Positions 54,756 through 63,438 of a stretch of DNA of 64,000 nucleotides are shown here, piece by piece (the first letter of the stretch is position 1; every line of letters starts with the position of its first letter). The DNA lies in the NCBI RefSeq assembly GCF_002844275.1, contig NZ_NXGX01000003.1, positions 1-64,000 of the forward strand, in the 5' to 3' direction. The position numbers and the translations under genes are program-made. The DNA is from Thalassospira lohafexi (GTDB lineage: Bacteria > Pseudomonadota > Alphaproteobacteria > Rhodospirillales > Thalassospiraceae). The notes under the pieces are model-generated. The model had not been told where the DNA came from and searched no databases. It saw only the letters and a program-made list of their open reading frames with translations.

Positions 54756-55424
54756 ATGTCTGAATTGATGATCATCGGAATGCCCCGCAGCAGCTTGACG
54801 CGTACGGTCCGCATCGCCTGTATCGAAAAAGAAATCCCGTTTGAGTTCAGTACTCGGAATGTGCAGCTCCCCGGGCAGCGCGCAACGCCGGAGGTTTCCA
54901 ATCGTAATCCGTTTGGCAAAGTACCTGTTCTGGTTCATGGAAAGTTGGTTTTGTATGAAACAGCGGCCATCTGCCGGTATATAGACGACACATTTTCAGG
55001 CCCACTTTTACGCCCGGTTCATACAGAAAAAATCGCCCTGATGAACCAGTGGATCAGCCTTGCCATGACCCGGCTGGATCAAAACATTATTCGGAATTTT
55101 GTTATCCCAATGGTTTTTGCCAACACCAAACAGCGCCACGATCCGGGCTTTAGCGTGCGCATGAACCAGATGGGCGATCTTATTGCCCACGACCTTGGGG
55201 TTCTGGATGATGCTTACGTCGATGGCTGGCTTTTTGGCGACCGCTTTACCATCCCCGACATGATGATCATGCCGATGCTCCATTACCTCAATGCCATGCC
55301 CGGCGGACCAGAGATGATTGCGAACGCTCCGAATGTGAAAGCCGCTTTTACGCGCTTCAAGGCCCGAAGCTCCGCCGCCCAAACCGACCCGTTGTTGCCC
55401 GATCAGATTCTGAAATCCGCCTGA
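54756..55424 (+). CDS. glutathione S-transferase family protein
   Basis: 222-residue GST. The N-terminal thioredoxin-like domain has GMPRSSLTRTVRIACIEKEI and the cis-Pro region GKVPVLVHGKLVLYETAAICRYID, where the Glu-Thr pair holds the glutathione gamma-glutamyl part. The C-terminal helical domain carries GWLFGDRFTIPDMMIMPML, with the N-capping Asp. The ATG at 54756 is preferred. Regulated, probably, by the divergent TetR. Substrate unknown; detoxification is likely. Confidence 0.92.
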   Translation: MSELMIIGMPRSSLTRTVRIACIEKEIPFEFSTRNVQLPGQRATPEVSNRNPFGKVPVLVHGKLVLYETAAICRYIDDTFSGPLLRPVHTEKIALMNQWISLAMTRLDQNIIRNFVIPMVFANTKQRHDPGFSVRMNQMGDLIAHDLGVLDDAYVDGWLFGDRFTIPDMMIMPMLHYLNAMPGGPEMIANAPNVKAAFTRFKARSSAAQTDPLLPDQILKSA

Positions 55425-55439
55425 TCTGTTTTATCGCCG

Positions 55440-55475
55440 CCCTTGTGTTTCCCCTTAATCGCACAAGGGCTTTTC
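55440..55475 (+). terminator. terminator after GST (first hairpin)
   Basis: Arms cccttgtg (55440-55447) and cacaaggg (55462-55469) followed by CTTTT. Confidence 0.8.
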
Positions 55476-55538
55476 AGCCGCCGCAGACACACATTCCTCC
55501 AAGCATGTTGGCCCCTGCGGTCTGTGGCGGCTGCTTTT
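55475..55538. terminator. second hairpin terminator
   Basis: A 14-base stem with one wobble (55475-55488 with 55520-55533) and a long loop, then CTTTTT on the plus strand. It lies between two convergent GST genes and may stop both. Confidence 0.75.
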
Positions 55539-55548
55539 TATCGGCGAC

Positions 55549-56157
55549 CTATGGCGTCCAGGTGATGGGGACGTAGCCCGGCAAAGCTTCTATGCGGTCA
55601 AGCCAAGCCCGAATGCCCGGATACCCCGACAGACTGATTTTTCCGAGCTCTGCGCGATGGGTATAGGCATAGAGCGAGATGTCAGCGATGCTCAGAGCAT
55701 CTCCCACCAGCCAGTTATGGCTTGAAAGACGTTTTTCCATCAGATCAAGCGCACGTTTGGCCCCAGCCTGCTTCATTGGCCCCAGAATATCGGCATTTTC
55801 CGGTAAACCTTTGATCTCATACCAGGAAATCAGCACCGCGATATTGGGTTCATGGTCGTACTGTTCAAAGAACAACCACCCCATCATTTCCGCACGCTCA
55901 AAACGGTCATCTGGCACGAAGTTCGTTCCCTCGGCCAGATAGGTGAGGATCGCGTTGCTTTCGGCCAAAACCCGACCGTCATCCAGAACAAGCGCCGGGA
56001 TCTTGCCGTTTGGATTGATCTTTTCCAGGTATTCTGGTGTCCGGGTTTCGCCTTTCATGATGTCGCGTTCGACATAGTCAAACGCCGTTCCCATCATCGA
56101 CAGCAGCAAACGAACCTTGTAGCCGTTTCCCGAAAGCAAATAGTCGTTCAAAATCAT
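55549..56157 (-). CDS. glutathione S-transferase family protein
   Basis: 202-residue GST with YLLSGNGYKVRLLLSMMGTAFDY at the N-terminus, the cis-Pro region GKIPALVLDDGRVLAESNAILTYL with the Glu-Ser pair, and GDALSIADISLYAYTH in the C-terminal domain. The ATG at 56157 has AAGGACA upstream; a frame open back to 56277 lacks such a site. It is divergent from a LysR-type regulator, which probably controls it. Confidence 0.92.
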   Translation of the reverse strand: MILNDYLLSGNGYKVRLLLSMMGTAFDYVERDIMKGETRTPEYLEKINPNGKIPALVLDDGRVLAESNAILTYLAEGTNFVPDDRFERAEMMGWLFFEQYDHEPNIAVLISWYEIKGLPENADILGPMKQAGAKRALDLMEKRLSSHNWLVGDALSIADISLYAYTHRAELGKISLSGYPGIRAWLDRIEALPGYVPITWTP

Positions 56158-56268
56158 TGTAAGTGTCCTTGTGGCACATGCGTGAAAAGCATTGGCCGGC
56201 CGGGTTTGATATTTGCGGCTGGATGATTGGCAAACAATCGAATAGTTTTGACGCAAATGTTCAATTTC

Positions 56269-56278
56269 ATTGATCAAT
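56269..56278. promoter_or_regulatory. small palindrome in GST/lysR intergenic
   Basis: attgatcaat, 10-base perfect palindrome 23 bases before the lysR start. It is of the T-N-A type that LysR regulators bind, but short. Confidence 0.3.
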
Positions 56279-56300
56279 CATTCTGACCATAGAGGCCATT

Positions 56301-57179
56301 ATGGATTCTGACCTACTGCGCAGCTTTGTCGCCTTTGCCGAATCGGGCAGCTTTAACCGGGCGGCTGACCGGATTGGCCGCACGCCATCGGCCTTTTCCA
56401 TGCAGATGAAACGGCTTGAAGAACTGGTCGATAACAAACTGTTTGAACGGGACGGTCGGAATGTTCTTTTAACCCCGGATGGCATCACCTTTGTCGGATA
56501 TGCCCGGCGTATCTTGTCGCTTCAGGACGAGGCCATGGGCAAGTTGCGAACACAGGATGCGTCACGTCCGATCCGCATTGGTTGCCCGGATGACTATGCG
56601 CAGAAAATCCTGCCGCTGGTCCTGCGCGGTATCCAGAAAGCCCACCCCGCCGCAAAATTCTTTGTTTCGGTCAATCCGACAATCCTTCTGCGCCGGATGC
56701 TGGATCATGGAGAATTGGACCTGTCGATCATTAGCCGATCTGAAACCGGCGAAGAAGGATACTTCCTGCGTCATGAACCCGGCGTCTGGGTCACATCACC
56801 GATCCACAAACAGCATGAACTTGATCCCTTGCCACTGGTTTTACCGGCCGAGGATTGCAAGTTTCATGCGTGGGCGCTTGATGCCATTTCAAAAGCCGAT
56901 CGGCCCTATACACTGTTTGCCACATCCCGACAGGCCGCGTCCCTGTTGCATCTGGTACGCGACGGACTTGGTGTGGCAACACTTGCCGCGGCCAGTGTTA
57001 CCGATGAGTTTCAGGTTCTTGAGGCGCGTGATGGTTTTCCGCCCCTTCCGGCAGTTGGGGTTGCCTTGATGCTTGCCGAAGCATCCCATCCATTGGTCGA
57101 CCGGCAACTTGCCATCGTGATACAGGATTATCTCAACCGAAATCTGGATGATGACTTGACCAGACAGGCCGCAAGCTGA
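56301..57179 (+). CDS. LysR family transcriptional regulator
   Basis: 292-residue regulator. N-terminal winged helix is typical: LLRSFVAFAESGSFNRAADRIG then RTPSAFSMQMKRLEELV and FERDGRNVLLTPDG. The rest is a periplasmic-binding-fold effector domain (PIRIGCPDDYAQKILPLVL). It is divergent from the GST at 55549-56157 with 143 bases between, the usual layout for a LysR protein and its target. The inducer is unknown. Confidence 0.93.
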   Translation: MDSDLLRSFVAFAESGSFNRAADRIGRTPSAFSMQMKRLEELVDNKLFERDGRNVLLTPDGITFVGYARRILSLQDEAMGKLRTQDASRPIRIGCPDDYAQKILPLVLRGIQKAHPAAKFFVSVNPTILLRRMLDHGELDLSIISRSETGEEGYFLRHEPGVWVTSPIHKQHELDPLPLVLPAEDCKFHAWALDAISKADRPYTLFATSRQAASLLHLVRDGLGVATLAAASVTDEFQVLEARDGFPPLPAVGVALMLAEASHPLVDRQLAIVIQDYLNRNLDDDLTRQAAS

Positions 57180-57229
57180 TTGGATGCCGCGCCATCACGC
57201 CCGTACATTAATCAACAAAGATTGCCCCA

Positions 57230-57598
57230 ATGACCGCCAAACCACGCCTGAACATCTGTGTCACCTGTACCTTTTCCGCCGCCGACGGCCAAAGTGACCC
57301 CCGCGACGGCAAGGTTCTGTTTGAACGGGTAAAAACCGCCTGTGCCGAACGTGATGTGCCTTTTGACCTGCACCCGGCGGAATGTCTGACCAACTGCAAG
57401 TCTGGCTGTTCGGTTGCCTTTAGTGGTGCTGCGAAATGGGGATATGTTTATGGCAATGTTGATCCCGATACGATGATCGAGGATCTATGCGATCTTGCGA
57501 TCCGATATAGCGAAAGTGACAACGGCATTGTCGCATGGCGTGAACGCCCCGACAGCCTGCGCCGCAATGTCATCGCCCGCATTCCGCCACTGGATTAA
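57230..57598 (+). CDS. DUF1636 metal-binding protein
   Basis: 122-residue protein of DUF1636, a thioredoxin-like [2Fe-2S] ferredoxin-type fold. Four Cys stand out: CVTC near residue 10 and CLTNCKSGC near 52-60, which are suited to an Fe-S or metal site. Some members are near cobalamin or cobalt genes; none is here. It follows lysR by 50 bases on the same strand and could be part of its transcript. Role unknown. Confidence 0.85.
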   Translation: MTAKPRLNICVTCTFSAADGQSDPRDGKVLFERVKTACAERDVPFDLHPAECLTNCKSGCSVAFSGAAKWGYVYGNVDPDTMIEDLCDLAIRYSESDNGIVAWRERPDSLRRNVIARIPPLD

Positions 57599-57652
57599 AT
57601 GTTGCGTAATTACGCAGTCGGACAGTGCCAAAGCACGGAAATTTTGTCGGAC

Positions 57653-58453
57653 TTAACCTGATATGCCGCTGTGAATTTTCTGCCAAAGGCGCTGCACCTC
57701 ACCAGTTGCCTGCAATTTTTCAATCATCTGATTAAAATCAGCAACAGAAATGACCGATTGATCCGCAATGACCGACACTAGGTCATGCATGGCATCGGGT
57801 TGCGGGCCAACGGCAATAAGGTCGCCCAATCCGGGAGTAGCGGCCAATTCACGGGCAAGAAAACCTGCTGAAACAATACCGATTGGCGCTTCGCTGGCCA
57901 AAACACCGTTCAGGACTTCCTTTTCGTTATAGCGCAGCAGCACATCATAAGATCGTTTCAGGAATTCCGGGTCAGAGTTGAACTTGGCGAAACCGTAATG
58001 GAACCCCAGCACACAAAGAATCGACTGGCTGGTAACATCGGTAAATGGATCGACTGTTTTCGCCGTGCTGCTTTGGGTTACATAAACGTCTTTCTCTGTG
58101 ACGATCTTGTCAGAAAATCGCACGGCGTAGTCCTGCCACTCCCATTGCGCACTTTCGAGCAACAGAAGGTCAACAACCCCATCCGCCAGAGCCTTATAGC
58201 GCCTGCGTGACGATGTTTCGACAAGCTGAAACTCATAGTCATCCTGCAACCCGTTCAGAAGCCCTATCAGCAAGGGAACCATGCCATTTGGTTTGCCGTT
58301 TTCGAAATAATAAACAACACCGTATTCATACGCGCCGACTTTAACCGCAACAGGCTCGGCCGCCTTTGCCGGTGCACCACCATCGGAAACAAACGCCGCC
58401 AGAAGTGCTGCAAGCATGATGCAAAAATGTCGAATTATTCGAAAAGCTGCCAC
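57653..58453 (-). CDS. periplasmic substrate-binding protein (family 3)
   Basis: 266-residue exported protein with a signal peptide to about residue 31 (ends PAKAA). The fold is that of small amino-acid-like binding proteins (AVKVGAYEYGVVYYFENGKPNG, and ADGVVDLLLLES). It lacks the four-Cys pattern of the two proteins at 45.6-47.5 kb, so is not a close copy. No permease gene adjoins it. The start is GTG with GGGAAAGA upstream. Confidence 0.82.
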   Translation of the reverse strand: MAAFRIIRHFCIMLAALLAAFVSDGGAPAKAAEPVAVKVGAYEYGVVYYFENGKPNGMVPLLIGLLNGLQDDYEFQLVETSSRRRYKALADGVVDLLLLESAQWEWQDYAVRFSDKIVTEKDVYVTQSSTAKTVDPFTDVTSQSILCVLGFHYGFAKFNSDPEFLKRSYDVLLRYNEKEVLNGVLASEAPIGIVSAGFLARELAATPGLGDLIAVGPQPDAMHDLVSVIADQSVISVADFNQMIEKLQATGEVQRLWQKIHSGISG

Positions 58454-58544
58454 GACATCTTTCCCGCTATTCTCGGATCAATGAACCGTACGCCCCCGGC
58501 GCCCCAACCATTTGGCCACCGCGCATGCGCGTAATGCGTCCCTT

Positions 58545-59471
58545 TTATATACGGCGGTCCTGCCAGTTTTCCAGAAGGTAGCGTGCAATAGAAATTGGAC
58601 GCGGCAAATTTATGCCCTTTTCTGGCAGGTTCGGCACCTCATCACGATGCACCCACATGGCAAATTCAATTTCATCCTGATCAATGGTGATATCTGTGGT
58701 TTCCGCCTCTGCTACAAACCCCAGCATCAATGATCCGGGAAACGGCCAAGGCTGGGATGCTACATATTTCGGGCGTTTGACGCGAATGCCAACCTCTTCA
58801 TAAACCTCACGCGCCACCGCCTGCTCAAGCGTTTCGCCGGGTTCCACAAACCCTGCCAAAACCGAAACCATATTGGGTAAAAATTGCGGTGACCGGGCCA
58901 AAAGCACGTGATCTTCGTGATGGATCAGCATGATGACAGCCGGATCCGTGCGCGGGAAATGTGATTTTCCACAATCAGGATTGCTACATTCAAGACGATA
59001 CCCGGCCTCGGCAACACGGTTCGCATGACCACATGCCCCACAGAACTGATGCCCGCGATGCCAGTTAAAAAGGGCGCGCGCCTGTGCGGCAAGGGCAGCC
59101 TCGTCACTTGAAAGAGCCGCCATACGGGTGCGCATATCGCCAAACCCGCCACCAAGGCGGCGCACGGCTTCCTCCCGATCCGAAATGACCGATGCAATAT
59201 CCACGGCCATCACAGGGCCATTGCGATCGCGTCCAAGATAAATCCATTGGGCGGCCTCAAGATCGACGTCCAGATGCGGAACCGCCAAACCACCAATCAC
59301 CACAAGCTCATGCGTATCCATGTCTTCGGGCCAGGCAAAAAGCGGATCACCGTCATAGCAGATCAAAATACGTAACGAGTCTTCGGCTAGTAGACTCTGT
59401 CGCCAGTTTACTGACTTTCGCAGCACCGCATCACGATCAAGATCAACGGATTCGTAAAACAGCCTGTCCAT
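58545..59471 (-). CDS. nudC: NAD(H) pyrophosphatase / NAD-RNA decapping Nudix protein
   Basis: 308-residue NudC-type Nudix hydrolase, which cleaves NADH and NAD-capped RNA. It has the zinc ribbon FCGACGHANR and CSNPDCGKSHFPRTDP, the Nudix box GFVEPGETLEQAVAREVYEE, and the NudC signature SQPWPFPGSLM. The ATG at 59471 (MDRLFYES) is preferred; a TTG 16 codons earlier has no ribosome binding site. Confidence 0.94.
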   Translation of the reverse strand: MDRLFYESVDLDRDAVLRKSVNWRQSLLAEDSLRILICYDGDPLFAWPEDMDTHELVVIGGLAVPHLDVDLEAAQWIYLGRDRNGPVMAVDIASVISDREEAVRRLGGGFGDMRTRMAALSSDEAALAAQARALFNWHRGHQFCGACGHANRVAEAGYRLECSNPDCGKSHFPRTDPAVIMLIHHEDHVLLARSPQFLPNMVSVLAGFVEPGETLEQAVAREVYEEVGIRVKRPKYVASQPWPFPGSLMLGFVAEAETTDITIDQDEIEFAMWVHRDEVPNLPEKGINLPRPISIARYLLENWQDRRI

Positions 59472-59657
59472 AAGATCGCGTATCCTTAAATTCCATTTAC
59501 CAACCAACATCGCAGGCAAGCTGCTGTCCGGGCGGTATTTTCCGGGGCAACGGTGCCCGACATTAGCGCGCTGGCAGCCCGGTAAAAAGCCACGATTGCG
59601 CGAGGATCGAAAAAATCCAAGCCAACACTTGCGTTTTACTGTCTGCTGCGCGATATA

Positions 59658-59763
59658 GGGGGCGAGAGGCTGGCTGCGGACGGACCGCTCGCCAACCCGG
59701 TCAGGACCGGAAGGTAGCAGCCGTAACGAGTTTTTCCGGGTCGCGGTTCAGTCTCTCACCCTT
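59658..59763 (+). ncRNA. ffs: signal recognition particle RNA (4.5S type)
   Basis: The 106-base segment has the universally conserved SRP core, GGTCAGGACCGGAAGGTAGCAGC, in which GGAA tetraloop and GTAGCAG asymmetric bulge bind Ffh. The ends pair (ggggcgagaggctg with cagtctctcaccc) into the usual long hairpin. Position just upstream of dnaX is typical of alphaproteobacteria. Confidence 0.95.
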
Positions 59764-59916
59764 TTACCTCTCCCCTTTGAATGTCGGCGATCCTCCATGC
59801 AACTGACCCTGTCAGGCATGATGTGGTTTTGTGTGGGAAATTTCCCACTTGGCCTTTCCCATGCGGGACTGAAACTGCTAAAACCAATCCAGTTTACAAT
59901 ATGTCGGACCGGATGA

Positions 59917-61815
59917 ATGACGGATCAGATCGAGACCGCCAGCCAAGATACGCCCGAAGGTGAAGCCCCTGCGCCAGACGCAGCGACATCCCCGAGTGAT
60001 GCCGCACCGGCAGCCAGTGCAACCAAGGCCGTGACCCCGAAAAGCGAATATCAGGTTCTGGCGCTTAAATACCGCCCGAAAACCTTTGATGAGCTGATCG
60101 GTCATGGCCCGATGGTCAAGACACTTTCAAACGCGCTTGAAAGCGGTCGTCTTGCCCATGCATTTGTTCTGACCGGGGTGCGCGGGATTGGTAAAACCAC
60201 AACCGCCCGTATCATTGCACGCGCGCTTAATTGCATCGGCCCCGATGGTAACGGTGGCCCGACGATTGAGCCGTGCGGGGTGTGTGAACATTGCCGCGCG
60301 ATTGCCGAAGACCGCCATGTCGATGTTCTGGAAATGGATGCTGCGTCACGTACCGGTGTTGATGACATTCGCGAACTGATCGAGGGGGTGCGCTATCGCC
60401 CGACCTCGGCCCGCTACAAGATATACATCATCGATGAAGTGCACATGCTGTCGAAAAGTGCGTTCAACGCGCTTCTCAAAACGCTTGAAGAGCCGCCAGA
60501 GCATGTGAAATTCATCTTTGCCACCACCGAAATTCGCAAAATTCCGATCACCGTCCTGTCACGCTGTCAGCGGTTTGATCTGCGCCGGGTTCAGATTGAT
60601 GAACTGAGCGCGCATTACACCCGCATTGCCGGGTTGGAACATGCCGACATCGAAGAAGAAGCCGTCGCCCTGATTGCGCGTGCGGCAGATGGTTCTGTCC
60701 GTGATGGCATGAGCCTTCTTGATCAGGCGATTTCGCACGGGGCAGGCAAAGTCACCACCCAGCAAGTGCGTGATATGCTGGGTCTTTCGGACCGGTCACG
60801 TATTTTCGATCTGTTTGACTTCACCATGAAGGGTGAAATCAACGAAGCTCTTGAGCTGCTAAGCGCGCAATACGCCCTTGGCGGTGACCCGGCAGTAATG
60901 TTGCAAGACATGCTCGACCTGACCCATTGGTTGACCCGTGTAAAACTGTCGCCCGATGCTGCCAATGATCCCGGCGTGTCCCAGATCGAGCGTGAACGCG
61001 GTAAGGAAATTGCCGCCAAGCTTGCCATGCCGCAATTAACCCGCGCGTGGCAGATGCTGCTTAAGGGGCTTGAAGAAACCCGGATTGCACCGTCGCCCAT
61101 TCAGGCGGCTGAAATGATCCTGATCCGGCTGGCCTATGCTGCGGAAATGCCATCGCCCGGTGACCTGATCAAAAAACTGCGCAGCGACATGGCCAATACC
61201 GGTGCGAACGCACCACAAGGTGGTGGCAATGGCGGCGGTAACGGCGGTGGACCCGGTCCACGTATGCAGGTTGTTAATGGCGGCGGCAGTGCCGCTGCGG
61301 TGGCGCAAAGTCGCCCCGACCCGCTTGGCGCCCCTGAACAGGTTGAACAGCCGGTTTACGCCAAAATGCCCGAAAGCTTTGTCGAGGTCGCCGACCTTCT
61401 GGCAAAGGACCGGGAAACGACCGGTATCGCCATGCAGGTCAAAAACTATATGCATCTGGTGAAGTTTGAGCCGGGCCGGATCGAATTTCGCCCGGCACGC
61501 GGTGCGCGTTCAGACCTGTCGACGCAACTGATCAAGGCAATGAATAGCCTTACGGGGCAGCGGTGGCTTGTCAGTGTTTCGGAACGCGAAGAAGGTGCAC
61601 CGACCTTAAAGGAACAGGAACTCGAAGCCCTTGAGCAGCGCAAGGCAGATGCCTCGCACGACCCGCTGGTCAAGGCGATCATTGAAGGTTTACCCAAAGC
61701 CAAAATCGTTGCCGTCCACCTACCACCCGGCCAAGAAGAAACCGCCGGTGAAGAGGACGAAAGCGGTTCAGTATATGACGATGCGTTTTATCTCGAAGGA
61801 GACGACGAGCTATGA
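59917..61815 (+). CDS. dnaX: DNA polymerase III gamma/tau subunit
   Basis: Clamp-loader ATPase subunit, 632 residues. A variable acidic N-terminus of about 45 residues precedes YQVLALKYRPKTFDELIG; the Walker A loop is TGVRGIGKTTTAR, the zinc site is CIGPDGN then CGVCEHC, Walker B is IYIIDEVHML, and the sensor is ATTEIRKIP. A Gly/Asn-rich linker lies near residues 430-450, then the tau part. It shares its stop with the start of ybaB (ATGA). Confidence 0.97.
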   Translation: MTDQIETASQDTPEGEAPAPDAATSPSDAAPAASATKAVTPKSEYQVLALKYRPKTFDELIGHGPMVKTLSNALESGRLAHAFVLTGVRGIGKTTTARIIARALNCIGPDGNGGPTIEPCGVCEHCRAIAEDRHVDVLEMDAASRTGVDDIRELIEGVRYRPTSARYKIYIIDEVHMLSKSAFNALLKTLEEPPEHVKFIFATTEIRKIPITVLSRCQRFDLRRVQIDELSAHYTRIAGLEHADIEEEAVALIARAADGSVRDGMSLLDQAISHGAGKVTTQQVRDMLGLSDRSRIFDLFDFTMKGEINEALELLSAQYALGGDPAVMLQDMLDLTHWLTRVKLSPDAANDPGVSQIERERGKEIAAKLAMPQLTRAWQMLLKGLEETRIAPSPIQAAEMILIRLAYAAEMPSPGDLIKKLRSDMANTGANAPQGGGNGGGNGGGPGPRMQVVNGGGSAAAVAQSRPDPLGAPEQVEQPVYAKMPESFVEVADLLAKDRETTGIAMQVKNYMHLVKFEPGRIEFRPARGARSDLSTQLIKAMNSLTGQRWLVSVSEREEGAPTLKEQELEALEQRKADASHDPLVKAIIEGLPKAKIVAVHLPPGQEETAGEEDESGSVYDDAFYLEGDDEL

Positions 61816-62135
61816 AGAATCTTGCAGGGATGCTCAAACAGGCCCAGCAAATGCAGTCCAAAATGCAGGACATGCAGGAAGGTCTGGTTGAACTTGAAAT
61901 CGAAGGTCAGTCCGGTGCGGGCATGGTCAAGGTAATGCTGAATGGCAAAGGCGAAATGCGCGGCCTTTCGCTTGATAAAAGCATTGTCGACCCCAACGAC
62001 ACCGAGGTTCTCGAAGACCTGATTGTGGCTGCCTACAACGATGCCAAGGTCAAGGTTGAAGCCGCGGTTCAGGAAAGAATGAAAGACGTTACCGGCGGCA
62101 TGAACCTGCCGGAAGGTTTCAAACTTCCGTTCTGA
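61812..62135 (+). CDS. ybaB: YbaB/EbfC nucleoid-associated protein
   Basis: DNA-binding protein of 107 residues that forms a homodimer with a tweezer shape. Signatures are MLKQAQQMQSKMQDMQEGL, and GAGMVKVMLNGKGEMRGLSL. It overlaps the dnaX stop by 4 bases and recR follows, the conserved dnaX-ybaB-recR order. Confidence 0.97.
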   Translation: MKNLAGMLKQAQQMQSKMQDMQEGLVELEIEGQSGAGMVKVMLNGKGEMRGLSLDKSIVDPNDTEVLEDLIVAAYNDAKVKVEAAVQERMKDVTGGMNLPEGFKLPF

Positions 62136-62253
62136 TATCCCATCGGATCATTTAAAAATTTCGCGCATTCATCGCGCAAAATGAAGGGTGGCATTGCGCC
62201 GCCCTTTGTTTTTGATACAAGCTAAAGCATGTTGCATTAAGAACGGGGTCACG

Positions 62254-62847
62254 ATGACCGGACGGGAAATCGAAAATCTGATCAAACTTCTGTCGCGCCT
62301 GCCGGGCCTTGGCCCGCGATCCGCACGCCGGGCGGTGTTGCAGATGCTTAAAAAACCCGAAATGCTGATGCTCCCGCTTGCCGATTCCCTGCGTGCGACG
62401 GCAGAGGCCATGACCACATGCAACAATTGCGGCAATATCGATGTCACCGACCCCTGCCACATCTGTGCCGATTATAACCGGGGACCCGATATCATTTGCG
62501 TCGTCGAGGAAGTCCAGGACCTTTGGGCGCTGGAACGCGGTGCGTCTTTCAAGGGGCAATACCATGTCCTTGGCGGCACGTTATCGCCACTTGATGGGGT
62601 TGGCCCGGACGACCTGAAGATTGATCAATTGATCAACCGGGCGCGCGCAGATGCAGTAACCGAGGTCATCCTTGCCACCAATGCCACAGTTGATGGCCAA
62701 ACCACCGCGCATTACATCACCGAACGGCTGATGGAAACCGGGGTCAAAGTCACCCGTCTTGCCCATGGCGTGCCGGTTGGGGGCGAGCTTGACTATCTTG
62801 ATGATGGCACGCTGGCCGCAGCCCTTCGATCCCGCAGCGTGGTTTAA
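62254..62847 (+). CDS. recR: recombination mediator RecR
   Basis: Works with RecO in loading RecA on SSB-coated DNA. 197 residues. It carries [20 protein letters not shown] (helix-hairpin-helix), the zinc finger [16 protein letters not shown], and the Toprim domain with [37 protein letters not shown] at 62254 with GGGG six bases upstream. Confidence 0.97.
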   Translation: MTGREIENLIKLLSRLPGLGPRSARRAVLQMLKKPEMLMLPLADSLRATAEAMTTCNNCGNIDVTDPCHICADYNRGPDIICVVEEVQDLWALERGASFKGQYHVLGGTLSPLDGVGPDDLKIDQLINRARADAVTEVILATNATVDGQTTAHYITERLMETGVKVTRLAHGVPVGGELDYLDDGTLAAALRSRSVV

Positions 62848-62875
62848 CCGCCCCATCCGGCAGCATTGCAATAAA

Positions 62876-62900
62876 AAAGGCAGCACCCCATGCTGCCTTT
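62876..62900. terminator. bidirectional hairpin terminator
   Basis: Ten-base arms (62876-62885 with 62891-62900), a 5-base loop, between the convergent recR and aroQ genes. Confidence 0.9.
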
Positions 62901-62962
62901 CGAATTCTATTCGGTCTGGGCGCGATTATTCAAATCAGTTATGCCCTCAAATCCAAATCAAA

Positions 62963-63415
62963 TTAGGATTTTGCCGCCGATGTTTTTTCCGCCGCCAAAC
63001 GGGTTGCCAGTTCATAGCCATAGGCACCTGCCCCGGCCATCACTGCATCGGCAACCGGGCTGATCCAGCTTTTATGACGGAATTCTTCGCGCGCATGCGG
63101 ATTGGAAATATGCAGTTCGATGATGTAGCCATCGAAGGTTTTTAGCGCATCGTGAATGGCCGCCGACGTATGGGTATAAGCCCCGGCATTGATAATGATT
63201 GCGGCTGATTTTTCACGGGCTTCGTGGATCAGATCAATGATCGCACCTTCATGGTTCGACTGACCGAACCGCACAGTGACATTCAAATCCTTGGCCAGGG
63301 CCGCACATTTTGTTTCGATGGTTTGCAGCGTGTCATAACCATAAATCTCAGGCTGGCGTTGCCCAAGCAGGTTCAGGTTCGGTCCATTGATGACAAGAAT
63401 TTCCGGCACGCTCAT
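62963..63415 (-). CDS. aroQ: 3-dehydroquinate dehydratase, type II
   Basis: 150-residue enzyme of the shikimate path or of quinate breakdown. It shows INGPNLNLLGQRQPEIYG with Arg and Tyr of the active-site lid, FGQSNHEGAIIDLIHEA, INAGAYTHTSAAIHDAL, and IELHISNPHAREEFRH with the catalytic His. It lies 23 bases downstream of a quiC-like dehydratase gene, so is probably part of a quinate-use operon. Confidence 0.96.
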   Translation of the reverse strand: MSVPEILVINGPNLNLLGQRQPEIYGYDTLQTIETKCAALAKDLNVTVRFGQSNHEGAIIDLIHEAREKSAAIIINAGAYTHTSAAIHDALKTFDGYIIELHISNPHAREEFRHKSWISPVADAVMAGAGAYGYELATRLAAEKTSAAKS

Positions 63416-63438
63416 GTGTATTCCCCTGAATCCAATTT

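Noticed and set aside
61200..61260. Gly/Asn-rich repeats within dnaX as a frameshift or repeat-expansion site
   Set aside because: It is a flexible linker in frame; there is no slippery A-rich heptamer with a hairpin as in E. coli dnaX that I can see here.
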